From positions 1 through 64,000 of the forward strand of contig CAXQZU010000009.1 of the NCBI GenBank assembly GCA_964228555.1: a stretch of DNA of 64,000 bases, in the 5' to 3' direction. The position numbers were made by a program, and so were the translations under genes. The notes below the pieces were generated by a model. The model searched no databases. It had not been told where the DNA came from and saw nothing but the letters and a program-made list of their open reading frames with translations. Source of the DNA: CAXQZU01 sp964228555. GTDB lineage: Bacteria > Planctomycetota > PLA2 > JAEUHO01. This document shows, one piece after another, positions 15,141-23,115 of the stretch; positions within the stretch are counted from its first letter, which is position 1; each line of letters begins with the position of its first letter.

Positions 15141-15212
15141 AGCCGGTGGTCGGGGTTGAACCGACGACCTGCGGTTTACAAAACCGCTGCTCTACCGCTG
15201 AGCTACACCGGC
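15141..15212 (-). tRNA. tRNA-Thr (anticodon TGT)
   Basis: Acceptor GCCGGTG/CACCGGC, D arm GCTC/GAGC, anticodon stem GCGGT/ACCGC with loop TTTGTAA, T loop TTCAACC. Unlike the other six tRNAs in the window, the bases after the discriminator read CAC, so CCA must be added enzymatically. Confidence 0.96.
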
Positions 15213-15224
15213 AGATCGAGAGCG

Positions 15225-15253
15225 ACGGTAGGCGCACGCCCCCCCACCGTCAA
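15225..15253 (-). promoter_or_regulatory. promoter of the tRNA-Thr(TGT)/tRNA-Tyr unit
   Basis: Minus-strand TTGACG (15253-15248), a 17-base spacer and TACCGT (15230-15225). The -10 box ends 12 bases before the mature tRNA 5' end. It lies between the aroC stop and tRNA-Thr. Confidence 0.7.
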
Positions 15254-15263
15254 GCCCGGCGCA

Positions 15264-16385
15264 TCACGTGCGGCGCCGGAGGGCCTCGCGCACCTCGTCG
15301 AGGGAGGCGCCCCCGAAGCGCCGGCGCACGTGCCGCGCGAGGTCCAGCGCCACGGCCGCCTCCGCCACGATGGCCAGGCGTGACACGGCGCAGGTGTCGC
15401 TGCGCTCGATGCGCGCAGGAGCGGCCTCGCCGGTGCGCAGGTCCACGCTCGCCAGCGGGTTGCGCAGGCTGGCCAGCGGCTTCATGGCCGCGCGCAGCAC
15501 CACGGGCTCGCCGTTGCTGGTGCCGCCCTCGATGCCGCCCGAGCGGTTGCCGGCCCGCCGCGGCCGCCCTCCCTCGCCGGCGGGCGGCAGGATGGCGTCG
15601 TGGGCCTGGCTGCCGGGCAGGCGTGCCAGGGCGAAGCCCAGCCCCAGCTCCACGCCCCGCACGGCCTGGATGCCCATCAGCGCGGACGCGAGCGTGGCGC
15701 TGAGCTTGGTCTCGGGTCGCTCGTGGCCGCCCAGGCCCGTGGGCACGCCCGTGGCCACGACCTCGACCACCCCGCCCAGCGTGTCACCGGCCGCGCGCGC
15801 CGCATCGATGGCCGCCCGGGCGCGCGCCTGCGCCGCAGCGGGCCCCAGCGCGTGCAGGTCCGACGCATCGCGCCGCGTCCGCGCGGCCTCGAGATCCCCG
15901 CCCGGCTCACCCGAGAGGTCCACGTCGCCAATCGCCACCACGTGACCCAGCACACGCACGCCCAGCGCCTCGAGGAAGGCGGCCGCCACGGCCCCCGCCG
16001 CCACGCGCACGGCGGTCTCGCGGGCACTGGAGCGCTCGATCACGTCGCGCGCGTCCGCACTGCCGCGGTTGAGGGCCCCGGCGAGGTCGGCGTGGCCGGG
16101 CCGGGGCGCATGCACGGCCGGCAGGTCCCGGTAGGCAGGGTCGCGGTTGGCCACGCTCAACGCGATGGGGTTGCCCGTCGCATGACCGTCGCGCACGCCC
16201 CCGAGGAAGGTCACGACGTCCTGCTCGGTGCGCGGGCGGGCACCCGAGCCGTAGCCCACCTGCCGCGCGGCCAGGCGCGCATTCACGAACGCCTCGCTCA
16301 CGGGCGTGCGCGCCGGGATGCCGGCGAGGATGGCCGTGAGCGAGGGCCCGTGGCTCTCGCCGGCTGTCTCGAGGACGAGCTCCAT
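15264..16385 (-). CDS. aroC: chorismate synthase
   Basis: Last step of the shikimate pathway (EPSP to chorismate, FMNH2 as cofactor). 373 residues with TAGESHGPSLTAILAG at the N-terminus, RPGHADLAG, ERSSARETAVRVAAGAVA and GGIEGGTSNGEPV signatures. The frame runs far upstream on a non-coding shadow; ATG 16385 is fixed by homology and by a TACAGT box six bases before it (leaderless type, no ribosome site). Stop TGA. Transcribed toward tRNA-Thr. Confidence 0.96.
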   Translation of the reverse strand: MELVLETAGESHGPSLTAILAGIPARTPVSEAFVNARLAARQVGYGSGARPRTEQDVVTFLGGVRDGHATGNPIALSVANRDPAYRDLPAVHAPRPGHADLAGALNRGSADARDVIERSSARETAVRVAAGAVAAAFLEALGVRVLGHVVAIGDVDLSGEPGGDLEAARTRRDASDLHALGPAAAQARARAAIDAARAAGDTLGGVVEVVATGVPTGLGGHERPETKLSATLASALMGIQAVRGVELGLGFALARLPGSQAHDAILPPAGEGGRPRRAGNRSGGIEGGTSNGEPVVLRAAMKPLASLRNPLASVDLRTGEAAPARIERSDTCAVSRLAIVAEAAVALDLARHVRRRFGGASLDEVREALRRRT

Positions 16386-16391
16386 GCCCGC

Positions 16392-16397
16392 ACTGTA
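16392..16397 (-). promoter_or_regulatory. leaderless-type -10 box (TACAGT) for aroC
   Basis: TACAGT ends six bases before the aroC ATG, and no GGAGG-type site is present. This is the T-A-N-N-N-T, N6, start-codon layout of leaderless messages. Confidence 0.5.
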
Positions 16398-16463
16398 CGG
16401 GTCACCCCGCGGGAGCGAAGCGGGCGGCCGGGCAGCCCACCGCGCCGGCCCACGCATGGCGGG

Positions 16464-16469
16464 TAGCAT
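16464..16469 (+). promoter_or_regulatory. -10 box (TAGCAT) for the membrane HEAT protein
   Basis: TAGCAT nine bases before ATG 16479 with no ribosome site between them. Slightly longer spacing than the other leaderless-type boxes. Confidence 0.4.
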
Positions 16470-16478
16470 CGCGGGTGC

Positions 16479-17381
16479 ATGGCCGCCCAGCCTCCCCCCG
16501 AGCCCGCCCCGCCCCCGCGCGCCGCGCCGCAGCCCCGCGGCGAGCTGGGCAAGCGCCTGGAGCGGGTGGTGCTCGAGCAGCGGCCGCCGGTGTTCGAGGG
16601 CAAGGGCAAGATCGTGGCGCTCATCTTCGCGCTGGCGCTGGGCGGGATGATCGTGCAGTGGACCATGGGCGAGGCCGCCTCGCCGCTGGCCAAGGCCGTG
16701 CGCGAACGCGCCGAGCAAGATGCCTCCGGCACCTCGCAGCCCCTCGCCGCGCCGCCCGCGGCTGCGGCGCGCGTCCCCGAGGCCCCTGGCTCGCGCAACG
16801 CCCGAGGCTCCTCCGCCGCGGAGCCCCGCCCGCTCGAGGCCACCCCCGCGGCGCAAGGCGCAGCCAGCGAGCCCGCCGCGGGCACCGCACCGTCCGCGCC
16901 ACCGGCCGCGCCGGCCGCCGAGGGCACCATCGTGGCCAGTGCGCTGCAGCTGGCGCTGGCTGCCCAGCGCGCCCCGCTGGCGGACCGCCCCGCCCTGCGG
17001 CAGGTCGCGCTGCACGCCTTCGCCGAGATGGCCGGCACGCCAGGCCGGCGGCGGGCCGCGCTGGAGGCCGCACTGCGGCTGGCCGGCGACGCCATGCCGG
17101 AGGAGTCCGAGCAGTGGACCCGGCTGCGCGATGCAGCCCTCGAGGCGCTGGCCTCCACCGCCGACGCAGCGCTGGGCATCACCTTCCTCGCCGCGCGCTT
17201 CGACCGTGGCGGCGATGCGGGACAGGCCGCCCTCGAACGCATCGTGGACGACGAGCGTGCCCCGCTGGAGCTGCGCGTGCAGGCCGCGCGGTCCCTGACC
17301 GCGGCCCGGCGCACGAAGATGGCCGCGCGGGTGGGCTCCCGCCGCGAGGCGCACCCGCTGCTGCTGGGCGCGCTGCGCTAG
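16479..17381 (+). CDS. membrane-anchored Pro/Ala-rich protein with HEAT-like C-terminus
   Basis: 300 residues, not assignable to a named family. The layout is a Pro-rich cytoplasmic head (1-45), one membrane segment at about 46-64 (IVALIFALALGGMIVQW), a low-complexity Ala/Pro linker (80-150) and a C-terminal alpha-helical region (155-300) with HEAT/TPR-like helix pairs (ALRQVALHAFAEMAG; ALEAALRLAGDAMP; APLELRVQAARSLTAARR). It probably projects into the periplasm. It converges on the HEAT/von Willebrand genes at 17421-20203 and may belong with them. Confidence 0.7.
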   Translation: MAAQPPPEPAPPPRAAPQPRGELGKRLERVVLEQRPPVFEGKGKIVALIFALALGGMIVQWTMGEAASPLAKAVRERAEQDASGTSQPLAAPPAAAARVPEAPGSRNARGSSAAEPRPLEATPAAQGAASEPAAGTAPSAPPAAPAAEGTIVASALQLALAAQRAPLADRPALRQVALHAFAEMAGTPGRRRAALEAALRLAGDAMPEESEQWTRLRDAALEALASTADAALGITFLAARFDRGGDAGQAALERIVDDERAPLELRVQAARSLTAARRTKMAARVGSRREAHPLLLGALR

Positions 17382-17420
17382 GCTGCTGGGCGCCTTGCGC
17401 CAGGCACGCCTCGCAGGGCC

Positions 17421-18725
17421 CTAGCGAGCGGCGGGCACCAGCACGTGCCGGCCCCCGGTGCGTCGGGCCAGGGCGCGCATCAGGGGATGGTCCACGCCCC
17501 CCAGCACCACCGCGTGGACCACGGTGCGCGCAAGGTCGAGCCGCTCCAGCCGCTCGGCCACCACCTCCAGCGGGGTGCGATCGCTCGTGTCCCGGCCATC
17601 GCTGGCCAGCACGAGGGCGATGGCTTCCGGCGGCTCTCGCCCCGCCGCGCGCAAGTCCTCCAGGCGGCGCCGCTGCAGCGCCATCCCGGCCAGCAGGGCC
17701 GTGTGCAGGTCCGTGCTGTGGCCGGGAGCGACGGAGCGCAGGAACAGGTGCAAGGCTTCCTTGGCACGCGGCGTGGCCTGGACCAGGCGCGGCTCGAAGG
17801 TCCTCAACTCGTCGGCGAACAGGATCACGCTGAACCACGCGTCGCTGGGCAAGCGCTCCACGGCCTGCTCGAGGGCACGGCGAACCTGCCCCACCCCGCC
17901 GGACCCCAACGATCCGCTCAGGTCCACCACGAAGACCACGTCCTTGGAGGTGATGGGCAGGCCCAGGAAGCTGGGCACGAGGCCGCGCACGGCGGCGGGG
18001 GGCGACGCCTGCACGGGACGCGACGGCTCCACCGTGGATCCGGGCGCCGACGCTGCGGGCGCGGGCGGCGCCAGCACAGCCCGCGGCGCGGCGCGCCAGG
18101 CCACGGGATCGAGGCCGAGCGGCAGGCCGGTCAGCCGCTCGAGGCTCTCGGCCGCCGCCGTCGCAGCACGCGGGTGCGCGTCGTCCAGCGCGGCCAGCAG
18201 CACGGGCAGCACGTCGGCGCGGCGGCGCTCCCCCAGCAGGAGCAGCAGGCTGGCACGGAAGGTGGGATCCTGGTCCTGCCGCAGCAGTTGCTGCGCCTGC
18301 TCCACGAGGGACTCCGGGGCCTGCGCGACGGCCGCGCGCGCCCGCGCGAGGCAAGCCGCATCCTGCTCCTCCAGCGCAGCGATCAGCAAGCCCGTCCAGG
18401 CCTCAGGGCCACCGACGCGGGCCAGCGCCGCAACCAGCGCGCACCGCACGACCGGCTCGCGCTCGTCGGCCCACGCGCCGCGCAGCACGCGCGCCGCCGC
18501 GCGCTGCTGGTCCGCACGCATGGCGCCGGGTGCAGGCACCCAGCCATCCACCGCGGCGGCCCGCTGCGCCGGCGCGGGCTCGCGCAGGCCCTTGCGCAGG
18601 GCCTCCACGGCCGTGCGTGGCTCGTCGCCGCGCGCCGCGCCGGCCAGCAGGCACCCGCCGCAGGTGCCCAGCAGCAGGCCCGCCAGCACCGCGCCCGCGA
18701 TGCCTGCGCCTGCGCGCGCAGGCAC
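17421..18725 (-). CDS. exported HEAT-repeat and von Willebrand factor A domain protein
   Basis: 434 residues. An N-terminal hydrophobic signal (AGAVLAGLLLGTCGGCLLAG) is followed by HEAT-like repeats (about 40-200), a Pro/Ala linker, and a VWA domain (about 235-434) with an intact metal site: DLSGS (D-x-S-x-S), a downstream threonine (HSTDLH) and ASDGRD. VWA domains bind protein ligands through a metal ion. The GTG start at 18725 shares one base with the stop of the upstream HEAT gene (TAGTG), so the two are translationally coupled and probably act together. Partner and role unknown. Confidence 0.85.
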   Translation of the reverse strand: MPARAGAGIAGAVLAGLLLGTCGGCLLAGAARGDEPRTAVEALRKGLREPAPAQRAAAVDGWVPAPGAMRADQQRAAARVLRGAWADEREPVVRCALVAALARVGGPEAWTGLLIAALEEQDAACLARARAAVAQAPESLVEQAQQLLRQDQDPTFRASLLLLLGERRRADVLPVLLAALDDAHPRAATAAAESLERLTGLPLGLDPVAWRAAPRAVLAPPAPAASAPGSTVEPSRPVQASPPAAVRGLVPSFLGLPITSKDVVFVVDLSGSLGSGGVGQVRRALEQAVERLPSDAWFSVILFADELRTFEPRLVQATPRAKEALHLFLRSVAPGHSTDLHTALLAGMALQRRRLEDLRAAGREPPEAIALVLASDGRDTSDRTPLEVVAERLERLDLARTVVHAVVLGGVDHPLMRALARRTGGRHVLVPAAR

Positions 18726-20203
18726 TAGCGCGACTCCGAGGCCGCCGCCCCGGCCGAGCGAGCCGCTCGCAGGGCCTCGGGAAGGGCCCGCTGCACCTCG
18801 GGAGGCAGGTCCGTGCGCGCCTCCCACGCCTCCAGGCGCGCGAGTGCAGCAGTCCCGCCCAGCGCGCCCAAGGCCTGCACCACGGCGACGCGCGTGGCCG
18901 CGCTGCCCGGCTCGAAGAGCTCGGCCGCCTCCGCCACGTGCGAGCGCGCACGCGCACCCTGGGAGCGCAGCAGGTGGAGCGCACTGTTGCGCACGCGGTC
19001 GCTGGGGTCGCGCAGCGACTCCACGGCCACAGGCAGGGCCTTGGGCTCGCGCAAGCGGGCCAGCACGTCGAGCAGGCCGCTGCGGGCCTGGTCGTCCAGC
19101 CGCGCCGCACCGGATCGCCCCAGCGCGCCGATCAAGGCAGCACGCGCGCCCGGCGTGGCCGTGGGCACGCTGGCCAAGGCCAGGCGGGCACGCTGCCCGT
19201 GCTCGCCCGCCTGCGCGCTGGCCGCCAGCAGGTGCTCGACACTGCGCTCGTCCCCCACCCGGGCCAAGGCCTCCACCACGTCCTGCCGCAGCGACGCGGG
19301 GCGTGCCTCGCTGTCCAGCGCCACGAGCGCCGCGCTCACACCGCTGGCACCCGGCTGCCCAGCCAGCCGCACCAGCACCTGCAAGGCCTCGGGCGTGGCG
19401 GCCCTCCCCAGCGCCTCGGCCAGCACCGCCTGGGCCGCCGTGTCGTCGCCAAGACCGGCTCGCCAGCCCAGTGCCGGCACGCGGCCGGCGCTGCGCAGGG
19501 CGTACTCCGTCACGGCGCGCATGCCCTCGGCCCCGCCGCGCAACGCCAGCGCATGGAGCACGTCGGCATCCGCGGCCCCATCCCGTCCCAGCCGCCCGGC
19601 CAGTGCCTGCACCACGTCCGCCTCGCTCGCCCCACGGAAGGTGGCGGCCGACTGCAGCGCCGCCAGCCGCACGCCCGGCTCCAGGCCCGCCTCGTCGCTC
19701 AAGTCCAGCAGGCCGCGCAGCAACGCAGGATCCGCCGCGCGGGCCAGCGCGGGCACCAGCCCCGGGGGAGGTGCCCGGCGCAGCAGGTCCAGCAGGGCCT
19801 CCCGCGCGACCTCGTCGAGGGACTCGCCCTCGGGCATGGCCTGCAGCACCTCGCCCAGCACGGCGCTGCGCACGGGCCGCTGCGCCAGGGCGGCGGCCAG
19901 CGCCTCGCGTCGTTGCGTGGCCGTGGCCAGGCCCGGCGCCACGGGCTCGCGCATGCCCGGCGGCACGGCACCGACCACCACGGCCGCAGGTGCGGGCGGC
20001 GCAGCGGCCGGGACGCGGGCTGCGCCCGGCGCGGCCGCAGCCTCGTCCGCAGGGCCCGCTGGGGCGGCCTCGGGCCGCGGCCCCGGCGCCTCGAGGGGCT
20101 CGTCGCCAGGTCCCGGGCCGGGTCCCTGCCACACGGCCCACGCTGCGACAAGGAGCAGCAGGGCGCACAGCACGGTCAAGGCGGCGCGCAGCGGGACGCT
20201 CAC
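18725..20203 (-). CDS. membrane-anchored HEAT-repeat protein
   Basis: 492 residues: an N-terminal membrane anchor (ALTVLCALLLLVAAWAVW), a Pro/Ala-rich linker to about residue 90, then some ten HEAT-like helix pairs (ALIGALGRSGAARLDDQARS; PSDRVRNSALHLLRSQGA; TRVAVVQALGALGG). HEAT repeats form scaffolds for protein binding. GTG 20203 is favoured over GTG 20224 because TGGAGG lies ahead of it. Coupled to the downstream VWA gene. No enzymatic motif is seen. Confidence 0.8.
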   Translation of the reverse strand: MSVPLRAALTVLCALLLLVAAWAVWQGPGPGPGDEPLEAPGPRPEAAPAGPADEAAAAPGAARVPAAAPPAPAAVVVGAVPPGMREPVAPGLATATQRREALAAALAQRPVRSAVLGEVLQAMPEGESLDEVAREALLDLLRRAPPPGLVPALARAADPALLRGLLDLSDEAGLEPGVRLAALQSAATFRGASEADVVQALAGRLGRDGAADADVLHALALRGGAEGMRAVTEYALRSAGRVPALGWRAGLGDDTAAQAVLAEALGRAATPEALQVLVRLAGQPGASGVSAALVALDSEARPASLRQDVVEALARVGDERSVEHLLAASAQAGEHGQRARLALASVPTATPGARAALIGALGRSGAARLDDQARSGLLDVLARLREPKALPVAVESLRDPSDRVRNSALHLLRSQGARARSHVAEAAELFEPGSAATRVAVVQALGALGGTAALARLEAWEARTDLPPEVQRALPEALRAARSAGAAASESR

Positions 20204-20275
20204 GGGCTGGGGCCTCCAGGTCACACCAGCCTAGCGCCGGTGCGGCGCGCGCCGGGCGCCAGCCGCCGGACCCGC

Positions 20276-21007
20276 CTAGGCACGCACCCGGGCCGCCTCG
20301 GCCATGAACTCGCGGAACAGGCTGCGGGTGAGCGCTTCCGCGCCCAGCCGCTCCGGGTGCCACTGCACGCACTGGAAGAAGGCGCCGCCCAGCGCTTCCA
20401 TGCCTTCCACCACCCCGTCCTGCGCTCGCGCCGTGATGCGGAAGAGGGGCGCCACGCGCTGCACGCTCTGGTGATGGAAGGAGTTCACGACAACCTCGTC
20501 TTCGCCCGCCAGGCGCTGCAGGCCCGTGCCAGCCTCGAGGCGCACCGGATGGCTTGCGTCCGAGGGCGCCTTGCCGGCCGGCGAGTGCACGCCCGCCCCT
20601 GGCAGCTCGCTGGGGATGTCCTGCACGAGGGTGCCCCCGAAGGCCACGTTGGCCACCTGCATCCCGCGGCAGATCGCGAGGATGGGCAAGTGGGCAGCGT
20701 GGGCAGCGCGCACCAGCGCCAGCTCGAAGGCGTCGCGCGCCTTGTCCACCTCGCCGAGGCGAGGGTGCGGCGCGACGCCATACTCGCTGGGGTCCACGTC
20801 CACGCCGCCCGACAGCAACAGGCCGTCCAGCCGCGCCACGTAGGACGCTGCCTCCCCGGGCAGCACGCTGGGCAGCATCAACGGCAGCCCCCCAGCCTCC
20901 TGCACGCGCTCCACGTAGTTGCAGTAGAGCCCGAAGCGGGGCTGCTCGCTGCTGGCGACTGCCTTGCCTTGGAGCGTGCTGGTGGTGATGCCGATGACCG
21001 GGCGCAT
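20276..21007 (-). CDS. peptidase C26 / gamma-glutamyl-GABA hydrolase-like glutamine amidotransferase
   Basis: 243 residues of the PuuD-like class-I amidotransferase family. Key sites: RLDGLLLSGGVDVDP, the nucleophile Cys in AICRGMQV, and the His-Glu pair in VQWHPE. Members hydrolyse gamma-glutamyl amides such as gamma-glutamyl-GABA. No polyamine genes are nearby, so the substrate is open. Start at ATG 21007, preceded by a TAGGAT box at six bases and no ribosome site. Confidence 0.9.
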   Translation of the reverse strand: MRPVIGITTSTLQGKAVASSEQPRFGLYCNYVERVQEAGGLPLMLPSVLPGEAASYVARLDGLLLSGGVDVDPSEYGVAPHPRLGEVDKARDAFELALVRAAHAAHLPILAICRGMQVANVAFGGTLVQDIPSELPGAGVHSPAGKAPSDASHPVRLEAGTGLQRLAGEDEVVVNSFHHQSVQRVAPLFRITARAQDGVVEGMEALGGAFFQCVQWHPERLGAEALTRSLFREFMAEAARVRA

Positions 21008-21013
21008 GCGCCC

Positions 21014-21019
21014 ATCCTA
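21014..21019 (-). promoter_or_regulatory. leaderless-type -10 box (TAGGAT) for the C26 hydrolase
   Basis: TAGGAT ends exactly six bases before ATG 21007. The divergent GHMP kinase gene has CAGCAT six bases before its own ATG (21071-21076), a weaker form of the same layout. Confidence 0.5.
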
Positions 21020-21082
21020 CGGCGCACGGCGCACGAGCCTGCCTGCGCAGGCAGCGTCACCGGGCTCTGGCAGCATCTGGGC

Positions 21083-22126
21083 ATGGGTGCCCCCCGTCCC
21101 GCCCGCGTCGAGGCCCGTGCCCCCGTGCGCCTGGACCTTGCCGGCGGCACGCTCGACATCTGGCCCCTGTACCTGACGCTGCCGCCTCCGGCCGTCACCG
21201 TCAACGTGGCGCTGGACGTGCCCGCGCGCGTGACCATCACGGCGCTGCCGCCGGGCGACCGCACCATCCGGCTGCGCAGCCTCGACCGGGACGCAGAAGC
21301 CTCCTACGCCGGCCTCGACGCCCTGCGCGAGGCGCTGGCACGCGGGGCAGGGCCCCTCAAGCTGCTGGCACGCGCGGTGGACGCGGTGGCGCCCGAAGGC
21401 GGGTTCGAGCTGGTGACGGAGGCCGCCAGCCCGGTCGGTGCCGGCCTGGGCGGCAGCTCGGCGCTGCTCATCACCGTGCTGGGCGCGTTGCACGAGCTTG
21501 CCGGCCGCCCGCGCGAGCCGCACGCGCTGCGCGCGCTGGCGCAGGACCTCGAGGCCTGGGTGCTGCGCGGGCCTGCGGGCTACCAGGACTACTACCCGCC
21601 GCTGCTGGGCGGCTGCCTCTCGCTGGAGGGCCGTCCGGGCGGGCTGCTCACCGAGCACCTGCCCGTGGACCTCGACGCCCTCGCGTCGCGCCTGCGCCTC
21701 GTCTACACCGGCGCGCCGCACGACAGCGGCCTGACGAACTGGGGCACGCTGCGCGCCTACCTCGACGGCGAGGAGCCCACCGTGCGCGCACTGCATGCCA
21801 TCGCTGACTGCGCGCGCGAGGTGCGGCGCGCGCTGAAGGCGGGTGACATCGACACCGCGCTGCGTGCGGTCGTGGACGAGGGCAGCGTGCGCCTGAGGCT
21901 GGCGCCGGGCGTGAGCACGCCCGGGATCGAGGCCCTCGACCGCGCCGCCCGGGCCGCCGGCGCCTGGGGCACGAAGATCTGCGGGGCGGGCGGCGGGGGC
22001 TGCGTGATGGTGGTGCTGCCCCCCCAGCCGCTGGGCACGGCGCTGGACGAGGCGCTGGCCCAGCCGGGCTGCCGCTCGATCCCCGTGCGGCTGGTGCCGG
22101 GGGGACTGTCGGTTCGGCGTGCCTAG
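21083..22126 (+). CDS. GHMP-family sugar kinase
   Basis: 347 residues. N-terminal APVRLDLAGGTLDIWPLY is typical of sugar-type GHMP kinases (heptose-7-phosphate and fucose kinase branch), the ATP loop is SPVGAGLGGSSALL near residue 120, and the third motif is ICGAGGGGCVMV. The frame is open far upstream over antisense DNA; ATG 21083 gives the correct N-terminus. The next gene (HAD phosphatase) overlaps its end by eight bases. A sugar-phosphate kinase working with a phosphatase, as in heptose activation, is a reasonable guess but not proven. Confidence 0.85.
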   Translation: MGAPRPARVEARAPVRLDLAGGTLDIWPLYLTLPPPAVTVNVALDVPARVTITALPPGDRTIRLRSLDRDAEASYAGLDALREALARGAGPLKLLARAVDAVAPEGGFELVTEAASPVGAGLGGSSALLITVLGALHELAGRPREPHALRALAQDLEAWVLRGPAGYQDYYPPLLGGCLSLEGRPGGLLTEHLPVDLDALASRLRLVYTGAPHDSGLTNWGTLRAYLDGEEPTVRALHAIADCAREVRRALKAGDIDTALRAVVDEGSVRLRLAPGVSTPGIEALDRAARAAGAWGTKICGAGGGGCVMVVLPPQPLGTALDEALAQPGCRSIPVRLVPGGLSVRRA

Positions 22127-22802
22127 CGATTCGCGCCTCGCTGCGGTCGTCTTCGACCTTGACGACACGCTCTACGACGCGTTCACGCAGTGCGTGCGCC
22201 CTGCGCAGCGCGAGGCTGCGCACGCCATGCTGCGCGCCGGCCTGCGCGCGCCCCTCGAGGCCCTCGTCGCGGCCCGGGAGGCGCTGGCCGGGAGTCCCGG
22301 CGACCTCGACGAGGTGCTGGCCCGGCGCTGGCCCTGCGACGACCCCGCGGGCGTGGCGCGGGCCGGGCGCGAGGCCTTCCTGGTGCGCGATCCCGGGCCG
22401 CTGGTGCCGTACGCCTTCACCCGCCCGGTGCTGGAGGCGGTGCGCGCCTGTGCGCAGGCCGTGCTGCTCACGGCAGGCCACCCGCCCACGCAGCAGGCCA
22501 AGGTGCAGAGGCTAGGCCTCGGCGACCTGCTGGACCCCCACCTGTGGGTGGATACCGCCGCCGGCCAGTCCAAGGCGGGCGTGCTGCGAGCGTGGATGCG
22601 GCAGGCCGGCCTCGCTGCGGCCAAGGTGCTGGTGGTGGGCGACCGCCCGCAGGCCGAGATCGAGGCTGCCCTGCAGCTGGGCTGCCCAGCGCTGCGCATC
22701 CGGGCCGGCGAGTGCGCCCACCAGCCCACGCCACCCGGGGTGCCCGAGGCGCCCGACATCCGGGCCGTGCTGGGATGGCTCGAGGGCCCGCGCCCGGCGT
22801 GA
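22119..22802 (+). CDS. HAD-family phosphatase
   Basis: 227 residues with the HAD motifs: motif I VVFDLDDTLYD, motif II Thr in AVLLTAGHP, Lys in GQSKAGVL, motif IV VLVVGDRPQAEIEAA (GDRxxxE type). A helical cap lies between motifs I and II. It starts at GTG 22119, inside the end of the GHMP kinase gene, so the two proteins are made together. The substrate is not predictable; a phosphosugar is suggested by the neighbour. Confidence 0.85.
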   Translation: MPSDSRLAAVVFDLDDTLYDAFTQCVRPAQREAAHAMLRAGLRAPLEALVAAREALAGSPGDLDEVLARRWPCDDPAGVARAGREAFLVRDPGPLVPYAFTRPVLEAVRACAQAVLLTAGHPPTQQAKVQRLGLGDLLDPHLWVDTAAGQSKAGVLRAWMRQAGLAAAKVLVVGDRPQAEIEAALQLGCPALRIRAGECAHQPTPPGVPEAPDIRAVLGWLEGPRPA

Positions 22803-22854
22803 GGCAGGCAGGGCCGGCCCCGGTAGAGTGCGGGGGTCCCGCCGGAGGCCCGCC

Positions 22855-23115
22855 GTGAAGCAGCTGACTGCCCTCGAGGATGCCGCCCTGCGCTTCATCC
22901 TGGGCACGTTGCACGAGTCCAACGGCTGGCTGGACCTCACGCGCATCTGCAGCCGCACCGGGCGCCACCTGGGCGACGTGCGTGATGCCGTGGCGCGCCT
23001 CGTGCGCCGGCGTCTCGTGCAGGTGGACGAGTCCGCGCCCAGCACCGAGCGCTGGCTGCGCTTCGTCACGCCGGGAGCCGAGGTGACCGCCGCGGGGTCG
23101 CCGCCGCGCGCCTAG
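22855..23115 (+). CDS. small winged-helix-like protein
   Basis: 86 residues. Helices and a wing can be drawn from LTALEDAALRFILGTLH, LDLTRICSRTG, HLGDVRDAVARLVRRRLVQV, the pattern of a winged helix-turn-helix DNA-binding domain, but no regulator family is recognised. GTG 22855 is chosen because CCGGAGG precedes it by seven bases; a TAGAGT box lies at 22824-22829. Its stop shares a CTAG palindrome with the convergent penicillin acylase gene. Confidence 0.6.
   Translation: MKQLTALEDAALRFILGTLHESNGWLDLTRICSRTGRHLGDVRDAVARLVRRRLVQVDESAPSTERWLRFVTPGAEVTAAGSPPRA

Noticed and set aside
15014..15212. tRNA genes as attachment sites for the pyrE insertion
   Set aside because: No duplicated tRNA 3' end was found at the other side of the insertion, and the inserted genes are ordinary housekeeping types.
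15264..17354. A single 696-residue protein containing chorismate synthase at its C-terminus
   Set aside because: The first 320 residues are low-complexity antisense of the 16479 gene; the family N-terminus begins at the ATG at 16385 with a promoter-like box.
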